A stretch of 64,000 nt of DNA from JASGDN01 sp049841275 (GTDB lineage Bacteria > Chloroflexota > Chloroflexia > Thermomicrobiales > UBA6265). The stretch lies in NCBI GenBank assembly GCA_049841275.1, contig JASGDN010000065.1:1-64000 (forward strand), given 5' to 3'. The notes beneath the pieces were generated by a model, which did not search any database, had not been told where the DNA came from, and worked only from the letters and a program-made list of their open reading frames with translations. Positions 10,120 through 18,860 of the stretch are shown here, one piece after another (within the stretch, counting starts at the first letter, position 1; each line of letters begins with the position of its first letter). The translations under genes were made by a program, and so were the position numbers.

Positions 10120-11247
10120 TCAGGCGGCAGCGGCGCGATTTGAGGTGCGGACGAGCAGCGTCACCTGGCGCATCCAGTAGCTCGCCATCGGCACGATGAT
10201 GGTCAGGGCGACTGTCGCAGCCACCGTGATGAAGAAGAGGATACGGCACGATACCCCTGAGCCAACGGGAAAGATGTCCGCGCCCCGGATCGCCGCCAGG
10301 ACGAGGAACTGGATCATGATCGCGACCGGTCCCAGCAGCCCGCTCATGCTTGGCGGAGCGACGAAGGCGATGACAGTCAGGAGCGCTGTCACAAGGTAGA
10401 TCCCAGCAACCATCAGCATCGCGGAGCGAAGGTCTGTGACTGCGGTACTGCCGGCGAAGAACGGTACGAGCATCGCTGCGGGCAGGAAGACGACACCGGC
10501 GTATTCGGGGTCCTCGCGGCACAGATAGGCGGTGAGGACCCCCACTCCGGCCAGCGCACCGATCAGCACAAGCGTCATCATCATGGGCGCGGCGAGCGTC
10601 CCGCTCGACCAGTCCACATAGGGCACGCGGGAGACGCTCTGGCGGACGACGAGGACCGGAAAGACGGCGAGCAGGATGGCGATGTTCACGACCGAGGAAT
10701 GCGACCACACCGGATGCGAGACCTCGTTCGCCAGGGCGAAGAACGCCAGCGCGGGAATCGCCGCCGCTATCGCCCACAACGGAATCCCGAAGACACTCAG
10801 CGGACCGAGCATCGCGACGCCGAACGCGGTCGCCACCATGACGAGACTCGGCAGCGCCTGATCGATCAGCGAGCGAACGGGCGGCAGGACGAATGGTGTG
10901 GACCTGGAGGTCCGGCGGGATGTTGCCGGCGCCGTGCGTGGCCGGCGCACTGGGGTAGGCGCGATCGCGGCCGGGGAGATCGACATCACCACGTCATCTG
11001 TGGATCGCGGGTTCTCACGCCGCGAGCGTGGTCGAGTGGCCTCGGGACGGCGCCGCACTGGCGTTGTCGGCGTCTCCTCCGAGTACGTCAGGGACGAGGT
11101 CGGCTGCGTCCGCATCGACGAACGGCGGACGGGGACACGCGGTGACGGCGTTGGTTCCGGGGCCTCTTCGTAGTCCCAGCGAGCCGGCGGATTCAGCGGA
11201 AGGTCCGGCAGCATCAGATCCTGTGACGTGTCTTGGCGGGATTCCAT
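10120..11247 (-). CDS. Polytopic membrane protein with disordered N-terminus
   Basis: A 375-aa protein without a recognisable family. Residues 1-~125 are Pro/Arg/Ser/Thr-rich and look disordered (SPRVPVRRSS, TPTTPVRRRPEATRP style). The rest holds about seven to eight hydrophobic helices (for example VMVATAFGVAMLGPLSVFGI, LWAIAAAIPALAFFALANE, VAATVALTIIVPMA). The ATG at 11247 has a GGGAGG site within the end of the upstream gene, only 4 bp away, so the two are co-transcribed and probably translationally coupled. Function unknown. Confidence 0.7.
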   Translation of the reverse strand: MESRQDTSQDLMLPDLPLNPPARWDYEEAPEPTPSPRVPVRRSSMRTQPTSSLTYSEETPTTPVRRRPEATRPRSRRENPRSTDDVVMSISPAAIAPTPVRRPRTAPATSRRTSRSTPFVLPPVRSLIDQALPSLVMVATAFGVAMLGPLSVFGIPLWAIAAAIPALAFFALANEVSHPVWSHSSVVNIAILLAVFPVLVVRQSVSRVPYVDWSSGTLAAPMMMTLVLIGALAGVGVLTAYLCREDPEYAGVVFLPAAMLVPFFAGSTAVTDLRSAMLMVAGIYLVTALLTVIAFVAPPSMSGLLGPVAIMIQFLVLAAIRGADIFPVGSGVSCRILFFITVAATVALTIIVPMASYWMRQVTLLVRTSNRAAAA

Positions 11248-11251
11248 CGGC

Positions 11252-12082
11252 CTACTTGCCTCCCGCCGTGACGGCATCCATTGTGAGCGATTCGAGCGGC
11301 ACCAGCGTGCGATGTCCGCCACGGAACGACGAGACGGTGGGGATTCCGGCCTCTGCGAGCATGGCGAGCGCGGTATCGAAACCGGCGCCAATGGTTTCGG
11401 CGACGTGCGAATCGCTACCAAGCGTCACCGTCTGGCCGCCCATATCGGCAAAGACGCGGACGAGATCGAGGCCCGGCATCGTCGATTTCGGTGCCTGCCG
11501 AAGTCCGGAGGTATTGATCTCGAACGAGATGCCGCAGTCGATGATCGCCTGGAAGATCGGCCGCACCTGGGCCTCGTAGCGCAGCGGTTCGTACGTGCCG
11601 GCCTCGGGCGGTGCATATCGTTGGGGCAGGTCGAGGTGCCCGATGGTGTCGAACAGGCCCGACTCGGCGGCGGCCTGGATATGCTCGTAGTACGGGAGGA
11701 AGACCTCGTCGAGGGTGCGTCCGGCGAAATATCGCGGGAAGATGATCTCCCCGCCGTCCCCGAAGTGGACGGAGCCGATCACGAAATCGAACTCGTGACT
11801 TCCCCGGAACTCGGCGACCTGGCTCGCGGTGCGCGTGTTGAAGTCGATTTCGGCTCCGGCCAGGATCGTCAATCGGTCGCCGAAGCGCTGGCGGACCCGG
11901 TCGATGTCGGCCATGAAGCCGGCGTAATCGTAAAATCCGTAGCCTTCGTCTGCCGGTTCGAAATCGACGTGATCGGTGAACGCGATCTCCGTGATGCCGC
12001 GCCGGATGGCTGCCTCGCATGAGGCTTCGATCAGCGTATGGCAGTCGACGGACCGTGTCGTGTGAACGTGGTAATCGAACAA
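11252..12082 (-). CDS. PHP-domain phosphatase (histidinol-phosphatase HisJ-like)
   Basis: The PHP metal-site motifs are present: DYHVHT at the N-terminus, IAFTDHVDFEP, GAEIDF, GSVHF, GHLDL, and LGSDSH near the C-terminus. The order and length (276 aa) match HisJ-type histidinol phosphatases, which hydrolyse histidinol phosphate. Other PHP phosphoesterases are possible because no his genes are adjacent. I prefer the TTG at 12082 because GAAGGGGGAG lies just upstream and the PHP motif then starts at once; an in-frame GTG at 12118 has no ribosome site. Confidence 0.8.
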   Translation of the reverse strand: MFDYHVHTTRSVDCHTLIEASCEAAIRRGITEIAFTDHVDFEPADEGYGFYDYAGFMADIDRVRQRFGDRLTILAGAEIDFNTRTASQVAEFRGSHEFDFVIGSVHFGDGGEIIFPRYFAGRTLDEVFLPYYEHIQAAAESGLFDTIGHLDLPQRYAPPEAGTYEPLRYEAQVRPIFQAIIDCGISFEINTSGLRQAPKSTMPGLDLVRVFADMGGQTVTLGSDSHVAETIGAGFDTALAMLAEAGIPTVSSFRGGHRTLVPLESLTMDAVTAGGK

Positions 12083-12324
12083 CCCAACTCCCCCTTCCGG
12101 GTTCGGAGTGTATTGCACCTGTCACAGGGTGTAACAGATGTACGTTCGCCCAATTGTCACCATGTCGTGCCTGAAGTGCCACAAACGTCCTGATTCGCCC
12201 GGATTATGGTGACTTGGCTGTGACCGATGTCCCTGATGGACACATGGGGCGACACGCATCGCCACGCTGGTGGACTGCATGGCACAATCCACCCATCGGC
12301 GGCAGGGTGACCGGGGAGTGTGCG

Positions 12325-13107
12325 GTGTACGATCGGATGGGCAGCTATCTGAAGGATGTGGGTGGAGAGCTGCTGGCGATTGCGGGCGGTCTGGTGACTG
12401 CCGCCATCATCGCCGTCATCACCTGGTTCGTCGCCCGGCAGATTAGCCGTCTCGTCAACCGCGCGATGGAATCGCGGCGGATGAATCGCAACGGGACCTT
12501 GCTGGTCGGGCGCCTCGCGTTCATTGCCGTTTGGATCGTGGGGGTCGGGGTGATCCTCGCGCGGCTCGGTGTGAACACGACTGGACTGTTCGCGTTCCTC
12601 AGCGCGAGCACGGTGGCCATCAGCTTGTCGCTTCAGGATGTCCTGCGAAACTTCGTGTCGGGACTGATCCTGCTGCTGGAACGCCCGTTTCAGGTGGGGG
12701 ATCGGATCAAGGTGCGCGATGTCGTCGGCGAGGTTCAGGGTATCGACCTGCGCACCACCCTCATTCGCAATACGGATGGCTATCTCGTGATGGTCCCCAA
12801 CTCGACCATCTTCACCGAGATCATTACCAACCGTTCCCACTACCGGACGCGGCGGCTGACCGTCATCCTGAGCGGTTCTCGGGAAGCGATGCTCGGAGTC
12901 GAGCAACAGCTGCCGGAGGCGCTGGAGGAGATCCGTGGAGTGCGGCGCCCATTCGTGTCCCCGGTGGTTACGACCGCCTCGGCGGAATCCTACGTAGTCG
13001 AGATGACGTTGCTGGTGGATGCGACGAACGAGGTGGAGCGGGACGTGATGCATGGGCTTTCGGACCGGTTCATCGATGTCACGGTGGAAGTGAGGAAACC
13101 GGCTTGA
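12325..13107 (+). CDS. mscS: Small-conductance mechanosensitive channel (MscS family)
   Basis: A 260-aa channel protein that opens on membrane tension and releases solutes during hypo-osmotic shock. Three N-terminal membrane helices end in the pore-lining TM3 (GLFAFLSASTVAISLSLQDVLRNFVSGLILLLERPF). The MscS beta domain follows (GDRIKVRDVVGEVQGIDLRTTLIRNTDG, VPNSTIF). The GTG at 12325 has a GGGGAG box 6 nt upstream and is favoured over a longer frame from 12214. It overlaps nadD by 4 bp. Confidence 0.9.
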   Translation: MYDRMGSYLKDVGGELLAIAGGLVTAAIIAVITWFVARQISRLVNRAMESRRMNRNGTLLVGRLAFIAVWIVGVGVILARLGVNTTGLFAFLSASTVAISLSLQDVLRNFVSGLILLLERPFQVGDRIKVRDVVGEVQGIDLRTTLIRNTDGYLVMVPNSTIFTEIITNRSHYRTRRLTVILSGSREAMLGVEQQLPEALEEIRGVRRPFVSPVVTTASAESYVVEMTLLVDATNEVERDVMHGLSDRFIDVTVEVRKPA

Positions 13108-13742
13108 CCTGCGACGACGTTCTCGGCCCGCGAGCGTTGGGACTCTTCGGCGGCACATTCGATCCGATCCATATCGGGCATCTGGCGGTCGCGGAACGCG
13201 CCTGCGACGAACTGGGGCTGGATGGCGTCGTCTTCGTGCCGGCGTTGCTGCCGCCCCACAAGCCGCATCGCATCATCAGCCCAATTCATCACCGGATCGC
13301 CATGCTGGAACTGGCGATCCAGGGGAATCCCCGATTCAGCTGGAGCGACGTGGATATGCGGCCGGACGAACCGTCCTACACGGTCTCGATGCTCGAACGC
13401 ATGAAGCAACGATATCCGGATACGGAACTCTCGTTCATCGTCGGTGAGGATTCCCTACACGACTTCGGTACCTGGCACGACCCGGACCGCATCCTCGACC
13501 TTACGCGGCTGGTCGTCGCCGACCGGCCGGGCGTGGATGTCGATGACTCGGTCTACAGCGTGGTGCCACGCCTGCGGGACCGGGTGGTGCGGTTCCCGGC
13601 ACCACTGCTGGAGGTCTCCTCGACCGATCTCCGCCGCCGTGTCGCGGACGGATTTTCGATCCGCTATCTCGTCCCTACCGCAGTGTTCGCATACATCCGC
13701 GATCACGGACTCTATCGCGAGCCGACCGATTTCCTGCCGTGA
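13104..13742 (+). CDS. nadD: Nicotinate-nucleotide adenylyltransferase
   Basis: Adenylates nicotinate mononucleotide to deamido-NAD. The 212-aa product shows the nucleotidyltransferase signature GLFGGTFDPIHIGHLAVAE (HxGH type) near the N-terminus, FVPALLPPHKPH, SFIVGEDSLHDFGTW, and the C-terminal SSTDLRRRVADG (ISSTxIR motif). The start is a TTG inside the mscS stop region (TTGA overlap) with GAGGAAA upstream, so it is coupled to mscS. The intergenic 13743-13835 after it shows no feature. Confidence 0.92.
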   Translation: MTCDDVLGPRALGLFGGTFDPIHIGHLAVAERACDELGLDGVVFVPALLPPHKPHRIISPIHHRIAMLELAIQGNPRFSWSDVDMRPDEPSYTVSMLERMKQRYPDTELSFIVGEDSLHDFGTWHDPDRILDLTRLVVADRPGVDVDDSVYSVVPRLRDRVVRFPAPLLEVSSTDLRRRVADGFSIRYLVPTAVFAYIRDHGLYREPTDFLP

Positions 13743-13835
13743 GAGCCCTGGCGGGGCGATGGAACCGCGGGTGCAGTATGCGCGTTGGCACGGCGACCGG
13801 GTAGCATTGCGGTCGTGTGGGAAGCGCGGCGCGGT

Positions 13836-13864
13836 TTGACCGGGCTAGTCGCCTTTCCTATACT
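13836..13864 (+). promoter_or_regulatory. Promoter of secD-secF
   Basis: TTGACC (13836-13841), a 17-nt spacer and TATACT (13859-13864): a well-spaced sigma-70-type promoter 80 nt before the secD start. Confidence 0.75.
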
Positions 13865-13944
13865 CCAGTGTTTGCCGCTATCGACTGATCGGCTCGATTC
13901 GCGTGGCCTTGACGGATCGCGGTCGTCCCAATGGAGCTTACTCC

Positions 13945-15426
13945 GTGCGAACACGTAATTGGTGGATGCTTGGGTTCATCGTCCTGCTCACGCTGAGTTC
14001 GGTGTGGGTGGCGCTCCCAGGCACGGTGCTCGATATCGGCGGCTACAAGGAGCGCCACCCGATTCGCGAGGGCCTGGACCTGCAAGGCGGTCTCCAGGTG
14101 CTGATGGAGGCGCGTCCAGCCAATGGTGGTTCGGTCGACAAGGGCACGCTGGATGGCACCCGCGATACGCTCGAGCGGCGCGTCAACGGCCTTGGCGTGA
14201 GCGAACCCTTGATTCAGACGCGCGGCAATAACCAGATCGTGGTCGAACTTCCGGGCGTTAGCGATCCGGAGCAGGCCATCGCCGTCCTCCAGCAGACCGC
14301 CCAGCTCGAGATTGTCGATCCCGCCGGCTATTCGCTTTCGGCTGGCATGCAGATCCAGACCTCTCTGGGGCAGCAGCGCGAGGCCCAGAAGCAGGCAGCG
14401 GCGACACCGTCGCCGGGAGCGAGTCCGGCCGCATCCCCTGCTGCGACGCCAGTGGCGACGACGAATGAGGTCGGGCCAGTTCTAGGCGGCGTTACCCCCA
14501 CGCCGACCGCCGACACGAATGCCAACGGGCCTGTCTTCACGACCATCGTCAGTGGCACCGATCTCAAGGACGCCTACGCTACGACGGATCAGACCGGGGC
14601 GTGGGTGGTTGCCTTCGAGTTGCAGAGCGGTGCGGCCGAGAAGTTCTATGACTACACCAGCCAGCATATCGGCCAGCAGATCGCATTCGTGCTCGACGGG
14701 ACGGTGATCTCGGCTCCAGTGCTTCGCAATGCCATCAGCTCGCAGGGCCAGATCGATGGTATGACAGCGACGGAGGCGCAGAATCTCGCGCTGCAACTCA
14801 AGGCTGGTGCGCTCGGCGTTCCCCTGGAGGTCGTTTCCAGCCAGACGGTCGGTCCGTCGCTTGGCCAGGATTCGGTGGATCGCAGCCTGCTCGCCGGTAT
14901 CATCGGGCTCAGTGCGGTGGCGCTGTTCATGATCCTCTACTACCGGATTCCGGGGGTGATGGCGGTGCTGGCGCTGCTCATCTACACCGCGATCACGCTG
15001 GCGCTCTACAAGCTGATTCCAGTGACGTTGACGTTGCCGGGGATCGCAGGCTTCATCCTCTCGATCGGCATGGCCGTCGACGCGAACGTGTTGATCTTCG
15101 CGCGCCTGAAAGAAGAGATCCGGAGCGGCAAGCCGTTGGCCCGGGCGATCGAGGCCGGTTTCGACCACGCCTGGCCATCGATTCGCGATTCCAATATCTC
15201 GACCATGATTACCTGCGCCATCCTGTACTGGTTCGGCCAGTTCACCGGCGCCACGATCATCACCGGTTTCGCACTGACGCTCTTCGTGGGTGTCGCGGTC
15301 AGCCTCTTCACGGCCATCACGGTGACCCGAACCTTCCTGCGCATCATGGTCGATTCCGGCATGATCCGGAATCAGTGGTGGCTGGGGATCGGTCGCGTCG
15401 AGATGCGGGCCCTGGCCGGCGACTAG
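13945..15426 (+). CDS. secD: Protein translocase subunit SecD
   Basis: With SecF it uses the proton-motive force to complete export through SecYEG. The 493-aa protein has an N-terminal membrane helix (WWMLGFIVLLTLSSVWVALP), the GLDLQGG motif, the P1 head domain, and five C-terminal helices with GPSLGQDSVDRSLLAG and GMAVDANVLIFARLKEE. Residues ~151-195 form an Ala/Pro/Thr-rich low-complexity insert (TPSPGASPAASPAATPV type). The GTG at 13945 has GGAG 8 nt upstream. secF follows 46 nt later. Confidence 0.95.
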   Translation: MRTRNWWMLGFIVLLTLSSVWVALPGTVLDIGGYKERHPIREGLDLQGGLQVLMEARPANGGSVDKGTLDGTRDTLERRVNGLGVSEPLIQTRGNNQIVVELPGVSDPEQAIAVLQQTAQLEIVDPAGYSLSAGMQIQTSLGQQREAQKQAAATPSPGASPAASPAATPVATTNEVGPVLGGVTPTPTADTNANGPVFTTIVSGTDLKDAYATTDQTGAWVVAFELQSGAAEKFYDYTSQHIGQQIAFVLDGTVISAPVLRNAISSQGQIDGMTATEAQNLALQLKAGALGVPLEVVSSQTVGPSLGQDSVDRSLLAGIIGLSAVALFMILYYRIPGVMAVLALLIYTAITLALYKLIPVTLTLPGIAGFILSIGMAVDANVLIFARLKEEIRSGKPLARAIEAGFDHAWPSIRDSNISTMITCAILYWFGQFTGATIITGFALTLFVGVAVSLFTAITVTRTFLRIMVDSGMIRNQWWLGIGRVEMRALAGD

Positions 15427-15472
15427 GTTCCGGAAACCTTCGTTCGCGGATTCATCCTGGAGTTCCTTGCTC

Positions 15473-16423
15473 ATGGAGCACATCGCCAGCCGTCGCAATA
15501 CCTGGTTCGCCCTTTCCGCGGCGCTCCTGATTCCCTGCATCCTTGCCCTGGCCATCCACGGGCTGAATTTCGGTATCGACTTCACGGGTGGTTCGGCCTG
15601 GGAGATCCAGTACACGGAGTCCGTCGATACCGAACGGATTGTTGCGGTGCTGGCCGACAATGGCCTGCCGAACGCCCGCGTGCAGCAGATCGGCGAGGAC
15701 AGCGAGCATCGCTACCTGATTCGTACCGAGGAGATCAAGGAAGGGTCCGAGGAGAAGAGAAAGCTCTCCGAAGCGCTTGGCACGCTGGGGACGCTGAACC
15801 CGCAAGGCGAGCAACTGAACACCGTTGGCGCATCGGTGGGAACCTCGATTCGGAACCGCTCCGTGCTTGCCGTTGCGGCGGCGTCGGTCGGGATCCTGCT
15901 CTACATCGCGTTCGCCTTCCGCAATACGCAGCGGCCGTTTCTCTACGGCATCGCGGCGATCGTGGCGATGTTGCACGACGCGCTGATCGTACTTGGCATC
16001 TTCTCGATCCTCGGCTGGTTGTTCGATGTCGAGGTGGATTCCCTCTTCATCACTGCCTTGCTCACCATCATCGGTTTCTCCGTCCACGACACGATCGTCG
16101 TCTTCGACCGTATCCGCGAGAACCTCGTGAATCGCGTCGCCAGCACCTTCGAGGACATCGTGAACTACTCGATCGCCCAGACGATCGTGCGTTCGGTGAA
16201 CACCTCGTTGACCGTGCTCATCACGCTGCTCGCGCTCTACCTCTTCGGTGGATCGTCCACGAAGAACTTCGTGCTTGCCTTGCTCATCGGCGTCGTGGCC
16301 GGAACCTATTCATCGATCTTCAATGCCAGCCAGATCCTGGTCGCGTGGGAGAACCACGAGATCCAGAACGCATTCAACCGCATCTTCCGCCGCAAGCAGA
16401 CGCCGGCTGCCCGCGCCGCCTAG
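15473..16423 (+). CDS. secF: Protein translocase subunit SecF
   Basis: Partner of SecD in the membrane. The 316-aa protein has an N-terminal helix, NFGIDFTGGSAWEI, and the conserved GASVGTSIRNRS region. Five further helices follow with LHDALIVLGIFSILGW and IIGFSVHDTIVVFDRIREN. The ATG at 15473 is used (CTGGAG 10 nt upstream); an in-frame TTG lies 6 nt earlier. secD and secF share one transcription unit. Confidence 0.95.
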   Translation: MEHIASRRNTWFALSAALLIPCILALAIHGLNFGIDFTGGSAWEIQYTESVDTERIVAVLADNGLPNARVQQIGEDSEHRYLIRTEEIKEGSEEKRKLSEALGTLGTLNPQGEQLNTVGASVGTSIRNRSVLAVAAASVGILLYIAFAFRNTQRPFLYGIAAIVAMLHDALIVLGIFSILGWLFDVEVDSLFITALLTIIGFSVHDTIVVFDRIRENLVNRVASTFEDIVNYSIAQTIVRSVNTSLTVLITLLALYLFGGSSTKNFVLALLIGVVAGTYSSIFNASQILVAWENHEIQNAFNRIFRRKQTPAARAA

Positions 16424-16457
16424 CCATAGCATTGACGTGTGAAAGGGTTTTCTCGGC

Positions 16458-17798
16458 ATGACTGACGCGCGACGGATCGGGATCATCGGCGGAGGCTTCG
16501 CGGGCCTTACCGCTGCCTTGCGGCTTGCCCAGGCTGGCCACCAGGTGACGTTGTGGGAGAAGGGGCGCTTCGGAGGCCAGGCGGCGACCTTCCCGGTTGC
16601 GAATACCAGGCTCGAGGTCTTCTATCACCACCTCTTCCAGAGCGACACCTCCATTGCGGAACTGGCGAACGAACTGGGGGTGGGCGGCGACCTGATGTGG
16701 CTGCCGTCCAACGTCGGCTATTTTGCCGATGGCCGTATCTATCCGCTCAATGGTGCACTCGACCTGCTGAAGCTCGGGTGCATTCCCTTTCACGATCGCA
16801 TTCGTGTTGGCCTCGTGACGGCCTACCTGCAGCGGAAGAAGGACTGGAAACCCTACGAGAACATCACGGCCAGCACGTGGCTCCAGCGCGCCCTCGGCAA
16901 GCGCGCCTACGACAAGACGTTCGGGGCCCAGCTGCGAGCCAAGTTCGGGTCGTATCAGGATCAGGTCGCGATGGTCTGGTTCTGGGGCAAGATCTGGCTG
17001 CGCACCACCTCGCGCCGCTCGCCGCTGGAGCAGGAGAAGCTCGGCTACTTCCGTGGCAGTTTCCAGACGATCGTCGATGCGCTGGTCGAAGGTTGCCGCA
17101 AGGCCGGTGTCGATCTCCGCTCGGCTGGGATCACGTCGTTGCAACAGGGCGACGGCGGCGCCTGGACTGTGGCGACCGAAGGAGGTGCCGAGGCGGAAAC
17201 GTTCGATGCGCTGGTCGCGACGGTGCCAAGCAACATCTTCGAGAAGATGGTTCCGGACCTTCCGGAGCCATATCGCAAGAAGCTCGGCGCGCTCGAATAC
17301 GAGGCGGCGGTTGTGGCCGTGCTGGAACTCGACCGCAAGCTGAGCGATGTCTACTGGTTGAACGTCGCCGATCGCGACCTCCCGTTCACCGGCATTATCG
17401 AGCACACGAACTTCATCGATCCGGCGACCTACGATGGCAAGCGATTCGTCTATCTTAGCAAGTATATGGAGCCGGACCACCCCTACTTCACGATGGACAC
17501 CGACGCCATCATTGCCGAATACCTGCCTCACCTGAAAAAGGTGAATCCCGACTTCGATCCGTCGTGGGTGAAGCAGTCGTGGGTCTTTCGCGAACGTGCC
17601 GCGCAGCCGATCATCCCACTCCACTACTCGTCGATGATCCCGGAGCATCGGACCCCGCTGCGGAATCTCTACCTCGCGAATACGACCCAGATCTATCCGG
17701 AGGACCGTGGCACGAACTACAGCGTTCGCCTCGGCAACGACATCGCGAAGATCGTGCTTTCCGACCTCGGTACGGTGCCAGCCGAGTGGCGCGTGTAG
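16458..17798 (+). CDS. FAD-dependent oxidoreductase (protoporphyrinogen oxidase / amine oxidase-like)
   Basis: A 446-aa flavoprotein. The N-terminal dinucleotide-binding motif IGIIGGGFAGLTAALRLAQAGHQVTLWEK and the GGQAATF loop place it among amine-oxidase/phytoene-desaturase-like FAD proteins. The C-terminal RGTNYSVRLGNDIAKIV matches the second FAD-contact segment. The substrate cannot be told from sequence. The middle part (YFADGRIYPLNGALDLL) resembles NAD(P)-binding proteins annotated as UDP-galactopyranose-mutase or desaturase-like. It follows secF by 34 nt and may be co-transcribed. Confidence 0.75.
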   Translation: MTDARRIGIIGGGFAGLTAALRLAQAGHQVTLWEKGRFGGQAATFPVANTRLEVFYHHLFQSDTSIAELANELGVGGDLMWLPSNVGYFADGRIYPLNGALDLLKLGCIPFHDRIRVGLVTAYLQRKKDWKPYENITASTWLQRALGKRAYDKTFGAQLRAKFGSYQDQVAMVWFWGKIWLRTTSRRSPLEQEKLGYFRGSFQTIVDALVEGCRKAGVDLRSAGITSLQQGDGGAWTVATEGGAEAETFDALVATVPSNIFEKMVPDLPEPYRKKLGALEYEAAVVAVLELDRKLSDVYWLNVADRDLPFTGIIEHTNFIDPATYDGKRFVYLSKYMEPDHPYFTMDTDAIIAEYLPHLKKVNPDFDPSWVKQSWVFRERAAQPIIPLHYSSMIPEHRTPLRNLYLANTTQIYPEDRGTNYSVRLGNDIAKIVLSDLGTVPAEWRV

Positions 17799-17814
17799 CA
17801 AATCGGGATTCTCG

Positions 17815-17863
17815 AAGAGTGAGGCCCTCGGCATCCTTGGTGGACGCCGAGGGCCTCACTCTT
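17815..17863 (+). terminator. Perfect hairpin at convergent junction
   Basis: Perfect 18-bp stem (17815-17832 with 17846-17863) and a 13-nt loop, 17 nt after the oxidoreductase stop and 16 nt from the opposing stop. It could end both transcripts. No clear U-tract. Confidence 0.65.
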
Positions 17864-17878
17864 GCCTAGCTATTGACG

Positions 17879-18769
17879 TCATCTCGCCTGCCAGAAAGCT
17901 CCCTTGCGCTCGATGAGATGTTCGATCGTGCCCTGTCGTTCCAGATGCGCCAGGTAGGCCGCGACCGTTGGTTTGAGCAGGTAGAACCCGGATGCGTCAT
18001 TGACCGGCACATCGAGCGCGGTAAAGAGCCGTTGGGCAAGGTCATCGGTGGTCAACGGCTCGTGGAGGAGATCCGGGATCGTCGCCAGCACGCGGTCGAT
18101 GACCGCCCGGTTGCGCGTAACCGGTTCGGCGATCCCCTCTTCGATCGGCCCGTGCCCCGGCACCACCGCTACGCACGCGATGGCCAGTGCCCGCTCCATT
18201 GCCGCAAGGTGTTCGCTCAGGCCGTAGAGATAGGGAATCGGGTATTTCTCCAACGCTGCCTGTGGAAAGACCACATCGGCGCAGTAGAACACGCCATCCA
18301 CAAGGTAGCCGAGCTGGTTCATCGAGTGGCCGCCCAAGGGAATCGCCTCGATGTCCACACCCTCGATCATCAGCTGGCCGGGATGCACGATGTGGTCGAC
18401 CGGCCCTGGCTCGGCGACGAGGAATTTCGTGCGGATGGCATCCACGGGATCGGCACCGCCATAGAGCATGATCGCCTGCATGAGGGGGTGCCGGAGCGTC
18501 GTCTCGTCGAGATCCGGCGCCCAGACCTCCGCGCCGGTGCGCTTGACGGTGAATGCGTTGGCGCCGAAGTGGTCGGCATGTCCATGCGTGATCAGGATGG
18601 CAACGACCTCCGATCCGAGGTCATCGCGGACGGCACGCAGGACCTTGCGGGCGGTCGTGTCGTTGAGGCCGGTGTCGATCAGGATGACTCGCTTGTCGTC
18701 AATGCAGATGACCCCGACATTCGTGCCGCCGATCACCACGCCAGCGCGGCCGTTCAGTTCCCGATGCAT
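17879..18769 (-). CDS. Metallo-beta-lactamase fold hydrolase
   Basis: A 296-aa MBL-fold protein with ITHGHADHFGAN (HxHxDH), GGHSMNQLGYLVDG (third zinc His) and VVPGHGPIEEG (last His). The C-terminal ~80 residues (DRVLATIPDLLHEPLTTDDLAQRLF) look like the helical/winged module of LACTB2-like members. The substrate is unknown; glyoxalase II-like or nuclease-like activity is possible. It starts at ATG 18769 and is divergent from pyrB. Confidence 0.8.
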   Translation of the reverse strand: MHRELNGRAGVVIGGTNVGVICIDDKRVILIDTGLNDTTARKVLRAVRDDLGSEVVAILITHGHADHFGANAFTVKRTGAEVWAPDLDETTLRHPLMQAIMLYGGADPVDAIRTKFLVAEPGPVDHIVHPGQLMIEGVDIEAIPLGGHSMNQLGYLVDGVFYCADVVFPQAALEKYPIPYLYGLSEHLAAMERALAIACVAVVPGHGPIEEGIAEPVTRNRAVIDRVLATIPDLLHEPLTTDDLAQRLFTALDVPVNDASGFYLLKPTVAAYLAHLERQGTIEHLIERKGAFWQAR

Positions 18770-18814
18770 GACGCTCCCCTGCCATCTGTGAGGTCTACCG
18801 TAGCGGTTGAACCG

Positions 18815-18820
18815 TATACT
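18815..18820 (+). promoter_or_regulatory. Putative -10 box of pyrB
   Basis: TATACT 40 nt before the ATG at 18861. No convincing -35 at the usual distance. Confidence 0.4.
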
Positions 18821-18860
18821 CTGCCCGGATGTCGAGGGCGGGTACGAAAGCTCCCGCCGT

